Origin: CAWIVH01 sp963839475
Lineage (GTDB): Bacteria > Acidobacteriota > UBA6911
Length of the DNA stretch: 29,120 nucleotides
Assembly (NCBI GenBank): GCA_963839475.1
Contig: CAWIVH010000014.1
Coordinates: 1 to 29,120, forward strand
Direction: 5' to 3'
The notes beneath the pieces are model-generated. The model did not search any database and was not told where the DNA came from. It saw nothing but the letters and a program-made list of their open reading frames with translations. The position numbers were made by a program, and so were the translations under genes. Positions 1 to 7,186 of this stretch are shown one piece after another (the stretch's first letter is position 1; every line of letters begins with the position of its first letter).

Positions 1-1
1 C

Positions 2-112
2 CGCTGCGAATTCTGCGGCATTTCAGATCATGTCGGAACGTCAGCGCTTCCTTGCAAGACCAAGGAGTTTGAAAATGCCACTTTTGAAACGCCCTGCAGC
101 AATCTTGGATAG
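2..112 (+). CDS. C-terminal end of an unidentified protein (cut by window edge)
   Basis: A reading frame is open from the window edge to a TAG at 110-112, giving 36 residues that begin RCEFCGISDHVG. It holds a Cys-x2-Cys pair and two later cysteines, which could be a small zinc or metal site. I do not recognise the family. The stop lies 27 bp before the next start at 140, which has its own ribosome binding site, so the two could be co-transcribed. The piece is too short to exclude a chance open frame. Confidence 0.3.
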   Translation, partial: RCEFCGISDHVGTSALPCKTKEFENATFETPCSNLG

Positions 113-139
113 AAGAGAAGGGCTCCGAAGAGGGAACTA

Positions 140-187
140 ATGCTGAAAAGAAAAGTGGGGGAAAGCGATCTCGAAGTTTCAGCCCTC
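140..187 (+). pseudogene. Aldo/keto reductase N-terminal stub fused to the next gene
   Basis: The first 16 codons read MLKRKVGESDLEVSAL. This closely matches the usual opening of aldo/keto reductases (M-x-K/Y-R-K-L-G-x-S-x-LEVSxL, normally followed by GLGCM). A purine-rich ribosome binding site, gaagaggg at 127-134, precedes the ATG at 5-bp spacing. At codon 17 the match stops and the frame runs straight into the ATG and signal peptide of a beta-propeller protein. What is seen is the motif and the abrupt junction. The inference is that a deletion or rearrangement removed the rest of the reductase gene and left its translation start driving the propeller gene. A chance match over 16 residues is possible but unlikely. 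Confidence 0.55.
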
Positions 188-1602
188 ATGAATCGTTATT
201 TCTTGCTTGCCATTTTGTCCTGTACAACCGCTTTTCCGCTGGTTTCACAGGATTGGCCGATGTGGGGCGGCACGGTTCATCGCAACATGACCTCACCCAT
301 GAAGAACCTGCCGGATTCCTGGGATGTCAAAAGCGGGAAAAACATTAAATGGAAGGTGCAGATCGGTTCGACTTCGTATGGAAATCCGGTCGTGGCTGAC
401 GGGAAGATCTTTCTCGGTACCAACAATGCCAATCCCAGAAACCCTGAAATCCAGGGTGACAAAGGTGTGCTCATGTGCTTCCGGGAGTCCGATGGGAAGT
501 TTCTGTGGCAAGCCGTCACGGACAAACTGACTTCTGGACCGGCAAACGACTTCCCTGAACAGGGCGTCTGCTCCTCCCCCGCCGTGGAAGGACACCGGCT
601 CTACTACGTAAGCAACCGCGGAGAGTTGGTTTGCCTGGATACGGAAGGGTACATGGACGGAAAAAACGATGGGCCTTTCAGCGACGAGGTCTACAAGGGT
701 CCCTCCGACGCCGACATCGTCTGGAAACTCGACATGATGAAGGAACTCGACGTCTATCAACGAAATATGGCGAACTCGTCGCCTGTCATCTGGGAAGACC
801 TGGTCTTTGTGGAGACGTCAAACGGTTGGAGCGACGAGAAAATCCCCTCTCCGAAGGCTCCCAGCTTTCTCGTTGTCGATAAAAACACCGGGAAGGTCGT
901 GTGGCAGGACAACTCTCCGGGTGATGGCATCCTGCAGGGCCAATGGTCCTCTCCGGCTCTCGGACTGGTAGATGGAGTTCAACAGGCGTTCTTCGCGGGA
1001 GGGGACGGATGGCTGTACGGCTTCAATGCCCGGACGGGAGAGAAGCTCTGGAGATTTGACCTGAACCCAAAGAACACCGCACCCGATGCGCGCAATTACG
1101 GAGTCTCCACGCCGGTGTTCAGCGAAGGCAAGGTGGTCATCAGCGTGGGCCAGGACCCCGAAAAGGCAACGGACCAGGCCGTGCGTACAGTATTGATCCC
1201 GCAACACGTGGCGACATCACCGAATCCGGCAAGGTTTGGGTGTACGACAAGATCAACCGTTCTATTTCGACAGCGGCGGTTGCGGATGGACTGGCTTTCC
1301 TCTCCGATTTCAGCGGCGTTCTTCACTGTCTGGATGTCAAGACCGGCAAGCCCTATTGGACCCATGATTTGAAATCCCCGGTCTGGGGTTCCCCGCTGGT
1401 GGCTGACGGCAAGGTCTACCTCGGCGATGCGGACGGAGATCTGGCAGTTTTTACCGCGAGCGCGGAGATTAAGAAGCCCACCGTGATCGATATGGCGGAC
1501 TCGGTCTACAGCACGCCGGTGCCGGCTAACGGCGTGCTGTATGTGATGACACGAACCCAATTGTTCGCCATCACCGAGAATAAGAATGAGACCGGCAAAT
1601 AG
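188..1602 (+). pseudogene. Secreted PQQ-type beta-propeller protein, frameshifted
   Basis: The natural start is probably the ATG at 188, because it opens a typical signal peptide (MNRYFLLAILSCTTAFPLVS) followed by DWPMWGG, the usual mature N-terminus of exported PQQ-like propeller proteins. Blades are visible as repeated GK-x-(V/L)-W and D-G-K-(I/V)-(F/Y)-LG motifs. Near 1168-1171 the frame changes: up to GQDPEKA the protein is in one frame, and from GPGRAYSIDPATRGD onward it continues in another to the stop at 1600-1602. Without the shift the product would be about 470 residues, a normal length. No ribosome binding site precedes 188; translation may instead start at 140 within the reductase stub. 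The intact paralogue at 1690 lies 87 bp downstream, so these look like a tandem pair. No quinone-dehydrogenase catalytic domain is visible, so the function is unknown. The shift may be real decay or a sequencing error. Confidence 0.8.
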
Positions 1603-1689
1603 AAAGAGCCAGGCAACGGCAGATCCCATCGCGGGAAGGACATGCCATACCGGTTTAAACAGCTTTCCCATAAACAAGAGGCCCCATTC

Positions 1690-3042
1690 ATGAAGACCAG
1701 AACAAAACTTATAACGATGATCTTGGCGACGCTTATTGCCGGCTATGCGTTTTCTGCGGATTGGCCACAGTACTATGGGCCGAGCCGTAACAGCACATCC
1801 ACCGAGAAGGGGATACCGCGAACCTGGCCCAAAGAAGGCCCCAAGGTGCTGTGGACCGCTCCTCTCGGCAACGGCTTCGGCGGTCCCGCCGTAAGCGCAG
1901 GCAAGGTTTATCTGCTCGATCGCGACGACAAGGTCGGCGACACTCTAAGGCTCTACGATCTTTCCAGCGGCAAGGAACTCTGGAACTTCGCCTACGCCGC
2001 TCCGGGCAAGGTGGAGTTTCCGGGATCCCGGACCACCCCGACAGTAGATAGCGATCGTGTCTACACCGTCGGTATGGTGGGAGATCTGTACTGCATCAGC
2101 ACTGCCACTCAAAAGCCTGCCTGGCATAAGAACATCTGGACGGATTTCGGCGGCGGCAGCGGCGTCCCCGCCAGCCCGTTCGCGCCCCCCGCAGCGGGCG
2201 GACAATTGCCGATATGGGGAATTGTTCAGAATCCGCTGATTTACCGCGATCTGCTGATCGTGGCATCGCAGGCGCCCCAAGCGGGTGTAGTCGCATACGA
2301 CAAAGCGACCGGTGACATCAAATGGAAAACAGCTCCGCTCAGCGGCGAGACCTCGCAATCATCTCCGCTCAACAGCGGGACCTCGTACGTTAGTCCCTCC
2401 CTGGTTAAGGTCGGCGCGGAAGATCAACTGGTCATGATAACCGCCGCACAGGGATTTGGCCGCGCCGCCAGCGGCGGAAAGGTCATCGGAATTGATCCGT
2501 TGACCGGGAAAATTCTGTGGACCTACAACAACTTTCAGTGCTGGATCCCGGTCGCTCACGCTGTCGACGCTGGCGAAGGACGGATGCTCCTGACCGGCGG
2601 GTATAACGCGGGATCCGCCATGATTCAGGTGGCAAAAAAGGCAGACGGAACGTATGGGGTCACCGAGTTGTTCAAGAACCCGGACTTCGGATCCCATACG
2701 CAACCGCCGATTCTACATAAGGACCATTTCTATACACAGTTCACCACCAATGAACGAAGGGATGGGATGGTGAGCATGAGCATGAGCGGCGAGGTCAAGT
2801 GGAAGACCGGACAGAGCCCGGCGTTCGTCAGAGGCGGCGCAATCCTCGTCGACGGTCTGCTCCTCGCCACCGACGGCAGCCAGAAGCTGTATCTAATCGA
2901 ACCCGATCCTGCGGGCTTCAAAACGCTGGCCAGCGCCGAGCTGATGGAGGCTGGAAACAACTGGGCTCCCTTAGCGCTGTCAGACGGCAGACTGCTGATT
3001 CGCGACCAGAAGAAGTTGATCGTCGTTCAGGTGGGGAAGTAA
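1690..3042 (+). CDS. Exported PQQ-like beta-propeller repeat protein
   Basis: This intact 450-residue protein starts at the ATG at 1690, which is preceded by aagagg about 8 bp upstream. It opens with a signal peptide (MKTRTKLITMILATLIAGYA) and then DWPQYYGPSRN, the hallmark N-terminus of exported PQQ-like propellers in Acidobacteria, Verrucomicrobia and Planctomycetes. Blade motifs recur along the whole length: GPKVLWTAPLG, GKELWNF, GDIKWKT, GKILWTY, GEVKWKTG and a C-terminal GRLLIRDQKKLIVV. An upstream ATG at 1642 would add 16 residues without helping the signal peptide, so it is less likely. Proteins of this fold act as periplasmic scaffolds (BamB-like) or dehydrogenases; no catalytic domain is visible here, so the role is unassigned. 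The damaged paralogue directly upstream suggests local duplication with loss of one copy. Confidence 0.88.
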   Translation: MKTRTKLITMILATLIAGYAFSADWPQYYGPSRNSTSTEKGIPRTWPKEGPKVLWTAPLGNGFGGPAVSAGKVYLLDRDDKVGDTLRLYDLSSGKELWNFAYAAPGKVEFPGSRTTPTVDSDRVYTVGMVGDLYCISTATQKPAWHKNIWTDFGGGSGVPASPFAPPAAGGQLPIWGIVQNPLIYRDLLIVASQAPQAGVVAYDKATGDIKWKTAPLSGETSQSSPLNSGTSYVSPSLVKVGAEDQLVMITAAQGFGRAASGGKVIGIDPLTGKILWTYNNFQCWIPVAHAVDAGEGRMLLTGGYNAGSAMIQVAKKADGTYGVTELFKNPDFGSHTQPPILHKDHFYTQFTTNERRDGMVSMSMSGEVKWKTGQSPAFVRGGAILVDGLLLATDGSQKLYLIEPDPAGFKTLASAELMEAGNNWAPLALSDGRLLIRDQKKLIVVQVGK

Positions 3043-3560
3043 AGCCGGAAGCGCCAATAGTAACCAGGGGGAAGCTACGCTTCGCCTTCAGCGATACTGG
3101 AGGCGGCTGGAAACCAAGCAGGAAGCGTAATGCGCTGTCAACACCGGTCACCTTAGTGTCAGAAGCGCGGAGTTTTGACCCCGGCTACTCAGGCCCTCCC
3201 GGGTGGCAGGGTCGAGCACTGGCGAGGTGACTCGAAGTGAGCTCCTTGTCTGAATCCGGTGTTTCCACCTTCCTGCCTGGATAGGAGTTTCTGTAATTCC
3301 GTTTCCAGCGCCGGCCGCATCGCACGCAACATGCGGAATTCCCGCACTGCGCGCTCCTGCAAAACTCTCGTCAAGGATTATGAGACCTATCGGGTTGGAG
3401 TGCTTTCGTCAACGGCAGCTCGCGATGGTCTTCAAAAAAACTGAGCGCATCACGCTACCATAGCCGATTCCACCACTTCCGATCGAAACTGTTTGCCTGA
3501 TCGCGGAATTAACCCAGATAAACGGAAAAATGAAGTTGAGAGCCAGGGAAAATCTTATAG
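3043..3560. other. Gene-free stretch
   Basis: No convincing gene is seen. There is a short dyad (gaagc tac gcttc) near 3071-3083 without a T-run, and a minus-strand open frame at 3189-3374 (MTRVLQERAVREFRMLRAM...) whose Arg/Leu/Glu-rich start looks weakly helical but has no recognisable family or ribosome binding site. The stretch separates the propeller genes from the mobile-element scar to the right. Confidence 0.4.
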
Positions 3561-3794
3561 TTATGCGGCCCGTCCATCGGGCGGTAGTACCGCTTTATCT
3601 TCCTCCTCCTCCGCTCGCGGCACATCCTTGGGATCGAGGATAACGATTCTTTCGCTCCAGGCCAGTTGCACCCTGATCTTGATGCGCTGCCGGCACACGT
3701 GCACGATGACTCCGTCCACCTGCTGCACTCTCCACCTGCTCAGGAACAATCGCCCGGAGGATAGGATCCAGATTACGCCATCTCCTGGTTTCAT
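3561..3794 (-). CDS. Small hypothetical protein, coupled to upstream small ORF
   Basis: A 77-residue basic protein begins MKPGDGVIWILSSGRLFLSR. Its central part is rich in beta-type residues (VDGVIVHVCRQRIKIRVQ, then ERIVILDPKDV) and it ends in an acidic run EEEED. The pattern suggests a small beta-barrel or SH3-like fold, but I cannot assign a family. Its ATG overlaps the TGA of the preceding small ORF (ATGA at 3791-3794), typical of translational coupling. Both lie on the minus strand beside a decayed integrase and tRNA fragment, so they may be cargo or leftovers of an integrated element. Function unknown. Confidence 0.4.
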   Translation of the reverse strand: MKPGDGVIWILSSGRLFLSRWRVQQVDGVIVHVCRQRIKIRVQLAWSERIVILDPKDVPRAEEEEDKAVLPPDGRAA

Positions 3795-3982
3795 GCCGCG
3801 TCTCCCGGAGGATTCTCTGCATTCGCCTCAGCCTGAAGCCTCCATTCCTCCCGCATCCGCGCAAGGAGCTCAGCGTTGAGCCGCCGGTCAGCTTCCTTGC
3901 TGAGCTCCAGAAGACGGTTCTCGCGATTGGCAAGAAACCGATCGTAATAATGAGTCACCAAGGCGGAATGGCCTTCTACCAT
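3791..3982 (-). CDS. Small hypothetical helical protein
   Basis: A 63-residue protein begins MVEGHSALVTHYYDRFLANR. The second half (residues 22-53) is a charged amphipathic helix rich in Glu, Arg and Leu. It ends in an ATGA overlap with the next small ORF. An EGHSALVTHYYDRF-like segment is vaguely reminiscent of the GHSS...Y end of tyrosine recombinases, but the spacing is wrong and I do not claim it. The reading frame is closed by a TAA a few codons upstream, so the ATG at 3982 is the first possible Met. No strong ribosome binding site is visible. Likely part of the integrated element's remains. Confidence 0.4.
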   Translation of the reverse strand: MVEGHSALVTHYYDRFLANRENRLLELSKEADRRLNAELLARMREEWRLQAEANAENPPGDAA

Positions 3983-3994
3983 CTGGCCCGTACT

Positions 3995-4111
3995 TTACCA
4001 GGCCAGGTGAAGCTCGTCGACGGAGCTGGCCTCGTCACCTCCCGCATTTTCGCGGCCTTCTCCAAAATCGAATTGGATCGCTTCCGCTCGCCTCAAAATT
4101 CCGGTCAGCAT
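3995..4111 (-). CDS. Possible 38-residue leader ORF of the small-gene pair
   Basis: This short frame (MLTGILRRAEAIQFDFGEGR and on to a TAA at 3995-3997) ends 12 bp before the start of the next small ORF and has a purine-rich gcgagag just before its ATG. Its acidic C-terminal half and tight spacing suggest it could be the first gene of a three-ORF mini-operon. It is short enough to arise by chance, and no family is recognised. Confidence 0.2.
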   Translation of the reverse strand: MLTGILRRAEAIQFDFGEGRENAGGDEASSVDELHLAW

Positions 4112-4190
4112 CTCTCGCAATCATCAGCGCGACGCAAACACAATCCTCCGGTTTCGCACCGCGGACGGAGTTGCGTTCTGACTCTAACCG

Positions 4191-4248
4191 TGTGTGAAAG
4201 TGTGTGTTAAGAAGCCTCCAATCTGTGCCAAATTGGCACAAAATGTGC
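4191..4248. repeat. Direct repeat and nested palindromes near the att site
   Basis: A near-perfect direct repeat, gtgtgtgaaagtgtgtgtta, lies at about 4192-4209. It is followed at 4224-4240 by a dyad with 8-bp arms, tgtgccaa-a-ttggcaca. The right arm of this dyad overlaps a second dyad, gcaca-aaa-tgtgc, ending near 4248. The cluster lies about 80 bp from the tRNA fragment. Closely spaced repeats beside an attachment site could be arm-type sites for an integrase or excisionase, or an operator. That role is inferred from position only. Confidence 0.45.
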
Positions 4249-4328
4249 AAATCCTGAGTATTGAATCTACTTTGGTTTCAGCAATTTGTTGAATGTGAGG
4301 AGGTTGTGATACCCAGAGATCGTGCTTA

Positions 4329-4370
4329 TTAATCAGAGGGTCGTTGGTTCGAGTCCAACACGGCTCACCA
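4329..4370 (+). tRNA. 3' half of a tRNA gene (attachment-site remnant, Lys-like)
   Basis: The 42 bp contain a complete tRNA 3' half: the end of an anticodon loop and stem (TTAATCAG), a short variable loop, a perfect T-arm (GTTGG-TTCGAGT-CCAAC, 4343-4359), a 3' acceptor strand ACGGCTC, discriminator A and encoded CCA at 4368-4370. The TTAATCAG start is typical of tRNA-Lys(CTT). No matching D-arm or 5' acceptor strand (GAGCCGT expected) lies upstream, so this is not a functional tRNA. Integrases commonly recombine in the anticodon or T-arm of tRNA genes and leave exactly such 3' fragments. The integrase relic ending 11 bp downstream supports this reading. The amino-acid identity is tentative because the anticodon is not preserved. 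Confidence 0.82.
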
Positions 4371-4380
4371 TCGTATCCAA

Positions 4381-4850
4381 TCATCTACAGCTTCTTCTCC
4401 CAACGATATGAGCTGACTGTGGTTGAAACTGCTCTTGTTGCGCCATATCCAAGCGTCGCGCGGCATCGTTGAAGTCGCCTTCACTTACGATGTTATATCG
4501 TTCAAAAATTGATCTGGACTTGTTGTGTGTCAGCTTCATGGCCACGGGTTCAGGAATGCCTGCACGAATTAGGACCCGACTGCTGTTCTCCTGAAATCAT
4601 GAACCAGACGGCCAGTGAGACCAGCAGCCTTGCATGCGCTCTTCCAAAAGCGGCGGAAGTATCGAATCTTTGTCCCTTTCGACTTTCTCCCGCTTCGATG
4701 GAACACCCGCGGACAGATAAATCCCGGCTTTCTCAGGGCGTCGGCCTTCGTTTTCTGCGCTTCGAGGGCAGCCCTCAATTTCCCGGTGAGTAGAAACATT
4801 CACACTCCATCGTTCTTCGTCGTCCCCGGTTCCAAATGCACAAAGCCGCC
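4381..4850 (-). pseudogene. Decayed tyrosine-type phage integrase, C-terminal domain
   Basis: Read on the minus strand from about 4850, the catalytic domain of a tyrosine recombinase is recognisable: LEPGTTKNDG, then an in-frame TGA (4800-4802), MFLLTGKLRAALEAQ, VFHRSGRK, FRRFWKSACKAAGL and the box HDFRRTAV with the catalytic HxxR. A one-base deletion in about 4573-4582 shifts the frame, which continues as RAGIPEPVAMKLTHNKSRS, IFERYNI (with the nucleophilic Tyr), and SEGDFNDAARRLD. The normal LTGH box reads LTHN, so the second catalytic His is also altered. The N-terminal arm-binding and core-binding domains are missing, and the sequence before 4850 has no integrase similarity. One nonsense mutation, one frameshift and a truncation make it non-functional. 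The stop at 4381 is 11 bp from the tRNA CCA, the usual integrase/att arrangement. Confidence 0.87.
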
Positions 4851-5182
4851 ATGAGCATTCTTGAACACGCTTGTGAGCAGTACTGAACTGACATACTAAC
4901 TACCTCGGGGTAAAAAATGGTTTCGGGTATCGGCAATGATTCGGATAGAAGGCTGATGAAAGCAGGGAAGAGCAACAAGCTCTGGATAGTTTTTGTGGTT
5001 TTGGTTGTCTTGTAGCTCATGGGCGAAGTTACTTCCTGCACTTTCAGTGGATTCACTCACATCTTGTTCTAATTGCTACTTTTGCGGTTATGATGCGGGC
5101 CCCCACGGCAGAAAGATGCTCTTAAGGTTTTGACGGTGTGCTTCATTGATTGGCCAAGCACACCATATTGAAAATGCGCATC
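4851..5182. other. AT-richer gene-free stretch between integrase relic and phosphatase gene
   Basis: No gene is recognised here. The DNA is AT-richer than most of the window and includes a T/G-rich run (tttttgtggttttggttgtc, about 4989-5008). It is probably more eroded element sequence plus the promoter region of the next gene. I see no convincing -35/-10 pair. Confidence 0.4.
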
Positions 5183-6844
5183 ATGAAAAGGCTCCCGTTG
5201 GTTACAGCCCTGGTTGTTGTTTTCATCGCAGCCGGCTTGGTGACTCTTTACCTTGTGCGAGGCCGCAGGGGTAAGGAAACAATTCCCGTTTCAAAAGAAG
5301 CCGGGAATTATGTACGACTCCAACAGCCAACGATGTTGACTTACGATGAATTGGTGGCTCTTGGAAAGAATAATAAAATTGGCGGCGGGCTCCGGGGCAA
5401 ACTCCATACTATTACAACCACGCCTTTTATCAGCAACGAAGCCTATTACCGCGGAGCCAAACCGCATCGCCCGAACCTGAGTCAATTGGGAACCCTCCTT
5501 CGATTTTTGACATGGAACATAGAACGAGGGCTGGAACTGGATGGCATTAAACTCTTGTTCGAGAATACGGAGGAGTTCCTCAGGCAGGCGGAGTTGAAAA
5601 AAGAAAATGTGGATATCGCTCAAATGCGGCAGGACATAGAGGTGCTCAAGTCCGCTGATATTATCGTGCTGAACGAGGTTGATTGGGGCCTCAAGCGAAC
5701 CGGCTATCGAGCGGTCGTCCGGGAGTTGGGGGATGCTCTAGACATGAACTGGGCTTACGGGGTCGAATTCATTGAAGTAGACTCTCTCAGCCTGGGAACA
5801 GAGAAGCTGGAGAAATGGCAGAATGTGGAGGAGCGTCAACGGCTTCTGGCAGAGATTCAGGTGGATAAAAAGAAATTGCGAGCGCTCCATGGGACGGTGG
5901 TATTGTCCCGTTACCCCATTTTGGAGGCGCGTCTGGCGCCATTTCCGACGGCGGGGTATGACTGGTATGCCGGTGAGAAGCACGCTCTATCCCCTTTGGA
6001 AAAAGGAAAGCGTATTGGAGCTGAAGCCGCATTCCTAGAGAAGATCTCCCGACAAATTCGGCGAGGCAAGCGCACCTCGCTAATCGTTACCCTCGATATC
6101 CCGGATCTGAAAGAGAAAAGGCTGACCGTTGCGGCGACACACCTGGAAAGCAATGCGTCGCCGGAAATACGCCGCAAACAAATGGGGGAACTTCTTTTGC
6201 TGCTCCGGGACATCCGCAATCCGGTCATCGTTGCGGGAGACCTTAATACAACGGGCAGCGATTCAAGTCCGACCAGCATCAGGAAACAGATATATCAGCG
6301 ATTAGGAAGCGCCGAATTTTGGGCCAACACCGGAATCAAATACGCCACTGGCTATGGACTGCTTTACGATGTCGTGAAGGGCAGCTTGAATACTACCAAG
6401 AATCAGGATGATCCCACGGCAATGAACATCCCACTCGTGGGACCCAACCCGGAAGCCAAAATGTTTAGTCTGCTTGAGGAGTTTCGCTTTCGGGACGGCG
6501 ACGCCTTTGATTTCCGCGGGAACGAAAATCGCACCATCAATGGGACACAAAGAACGCTTGCAAATTCGAACCAACGGGATACAAAGGGCTTCGCTACAAC
6601 GTACGAATTTGAGCGCGCCTTTGGCATAATTGGAAAGATGAAACTGGACTGGATACTCGTAAAGGCCTATCTGAAGAATCCTCATGATAACTCCGGTTCC
6701 TATCGCTTTGCGCCCCATTTTGCCAGAACCATGGAGTCGGTTAATCACGCACTGGCTACCCGTCTCTCCGATCACAATCCCATCAGTGTCGACTTGCCGT
6801 TTGATGAACCGGCCCGGTTGAGGGACTACAGGGCGGCAAGGTAG
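5183..6844 (+). CDS. Membrane-anchored endonuclease/exonuclease/phosphatase family protein
   Basis: A 553-residue protein from the ATG at 5183, opening with a transmembrane or signal-anchor segment (MKRLPLVTALVVVFIAAGLV) and a basic RGRRGK stop-transfer. Further upstream TTG (5150) and ATG (5174) codons exist, but none has a clear ribosome binding site. The EEP (DNase I/sphingomyelinase-like) signature is complete: TWNIERG (Asn112), VLNEVDWG (Glu165), ATHLES (His320), GDLNTTG (Asp353, Asn355), KLDWILVK and LSDHNPISV (Asp530-His531). These residues bind divalent metal and cleave phosphodiester or phosphomonoester bonds. The domain probably lies outside the cytoplasmic membrane. Helical insertions around residues 125-160 and 195-240 make it longer than minimal family members. 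The substrate cannot be told. Base composition is lower in GC than in the carbohydrate genes to the right, which may mean recent arrival next to the integration scar. Confidence 0.87.
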   Translation: MKRLPLVTALVVVFIAAGLVTLYLVRGRRGKETIPVSKEAGNYVRLQQPTMLTYDELVALGKNNKIGGGLRGKLHTITTTPFISNEAYYRGAKPHRPNLSQLGTLLRFLTWNIERGLELDGIKLLFENTEEFLRQAELKKENVDIAQMRQDIEVLKSADIIVLNEVDWGLKRTGYRAVVRELGDALDMNWAYGVEFIEVDSLSLGTEKLEKWQNVEERQRLLAEIQVDKKKLRALHGTVVLSRYPILEARLAPFPTAGYDWYAGEKHALSPLEKGKRIGAEAAFLEKISRQIRRGKRTSLIVTLDIPDLKEKRLTVAATHLESNASPEIRRKQMGELLLLLRDIRNPVIVAGDLNTTGSDSSPTSIRKQIYQRLGSAEFWANTGIKYATGYGLLYDVVKGSLNTTKNQDDPTAMNIPLVGPNPEAKMFSLLEEFRFRDGDAFDFRGNENRTINGTQRTLANSNQRDTKGFATTYEFERAFGIIGKMKLDWILVKAYLKNPHDNSGSYRFAPHFARTMESVNHALATRLSDHNPISVDLPFDEPARLRDYRAAR

Positions 6845-6857
6845 AGACCCTGCTTCC

Positions 6858-6882
6858 CTGGATTTGCCCTGGGGCTATCCAG
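6858..6882 (+). terminator. Probable intrinsic terminator of the EEP gene
   Basis: Thirteen bases after the stop codon lies a hairpin: CTGGAT-TT-GCCC-tg-GGGC-T-ATCCAG, with outer and inner stems separated by a small internal loop. It is followed by a T-rich but interrupted tail (gccaggtttagttctattt). Position and structure fit transcription termination. Confidence 0.5.
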
Positions 6883-7031
6883 CCAGGTTTAGTTCTATTT
6901 GATCAAAAGCTTCGTATAAAGACCCAGACTGAGCGGTCGCCGCCCCGGGCTCAACAGGACTTACTCGTTGCTGTTCTCGGTCACACGCAGAACACGGAGC
7001 TTCGGTGTGTTCAGGCTGGGAGGGAGCACTG

Positions 7032-7163
7032 TTATTCGCGGTCTCGATATTCGCGATATGGTTCGGAATTCGCAGTTTCTCCAAAACTCGTTTTTCGCAG
7101 CGCGCCGGCCAGCGGCAGGGACGCCAGGGCAAACTTCCCCAGATCTCTTCTCGCATACGGCAT
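7032..7163 (-). pseudogene. Tat-leader stub of an exported enzyme (possible sugar isomerase)
   Basis: A 43-residue ORF directly after the oxidoreductase gene on the same strand opens MPYARRDLGKFALASLPLAG. That is a textbook twin-arginine leader (RRDxGK, hydrophobic core, AGA). After about 22 residues the sequence loses any family character and stops. In Acidobacteria a Gfo/Idh/MocA gene is often followed by an exported TIM-barrel sugar isomerase/epimerase with just such a leader, so this may be the remaining start of one. That identity is inference; the leader itself is clearly seen. Confidence 0.38.
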
Positions 7164-7186
7164 AGTCTTTTTCGCAGCCGGTCTTT

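Noticed and set aside
4184..4384. Minus-strand open frame containing WTRTNDPLINKHDLW
   Set aside because: This is the well-known false protein produced by translating the antisense of a tRNA; the DNA is the tRNA 3' half on the plus strand.
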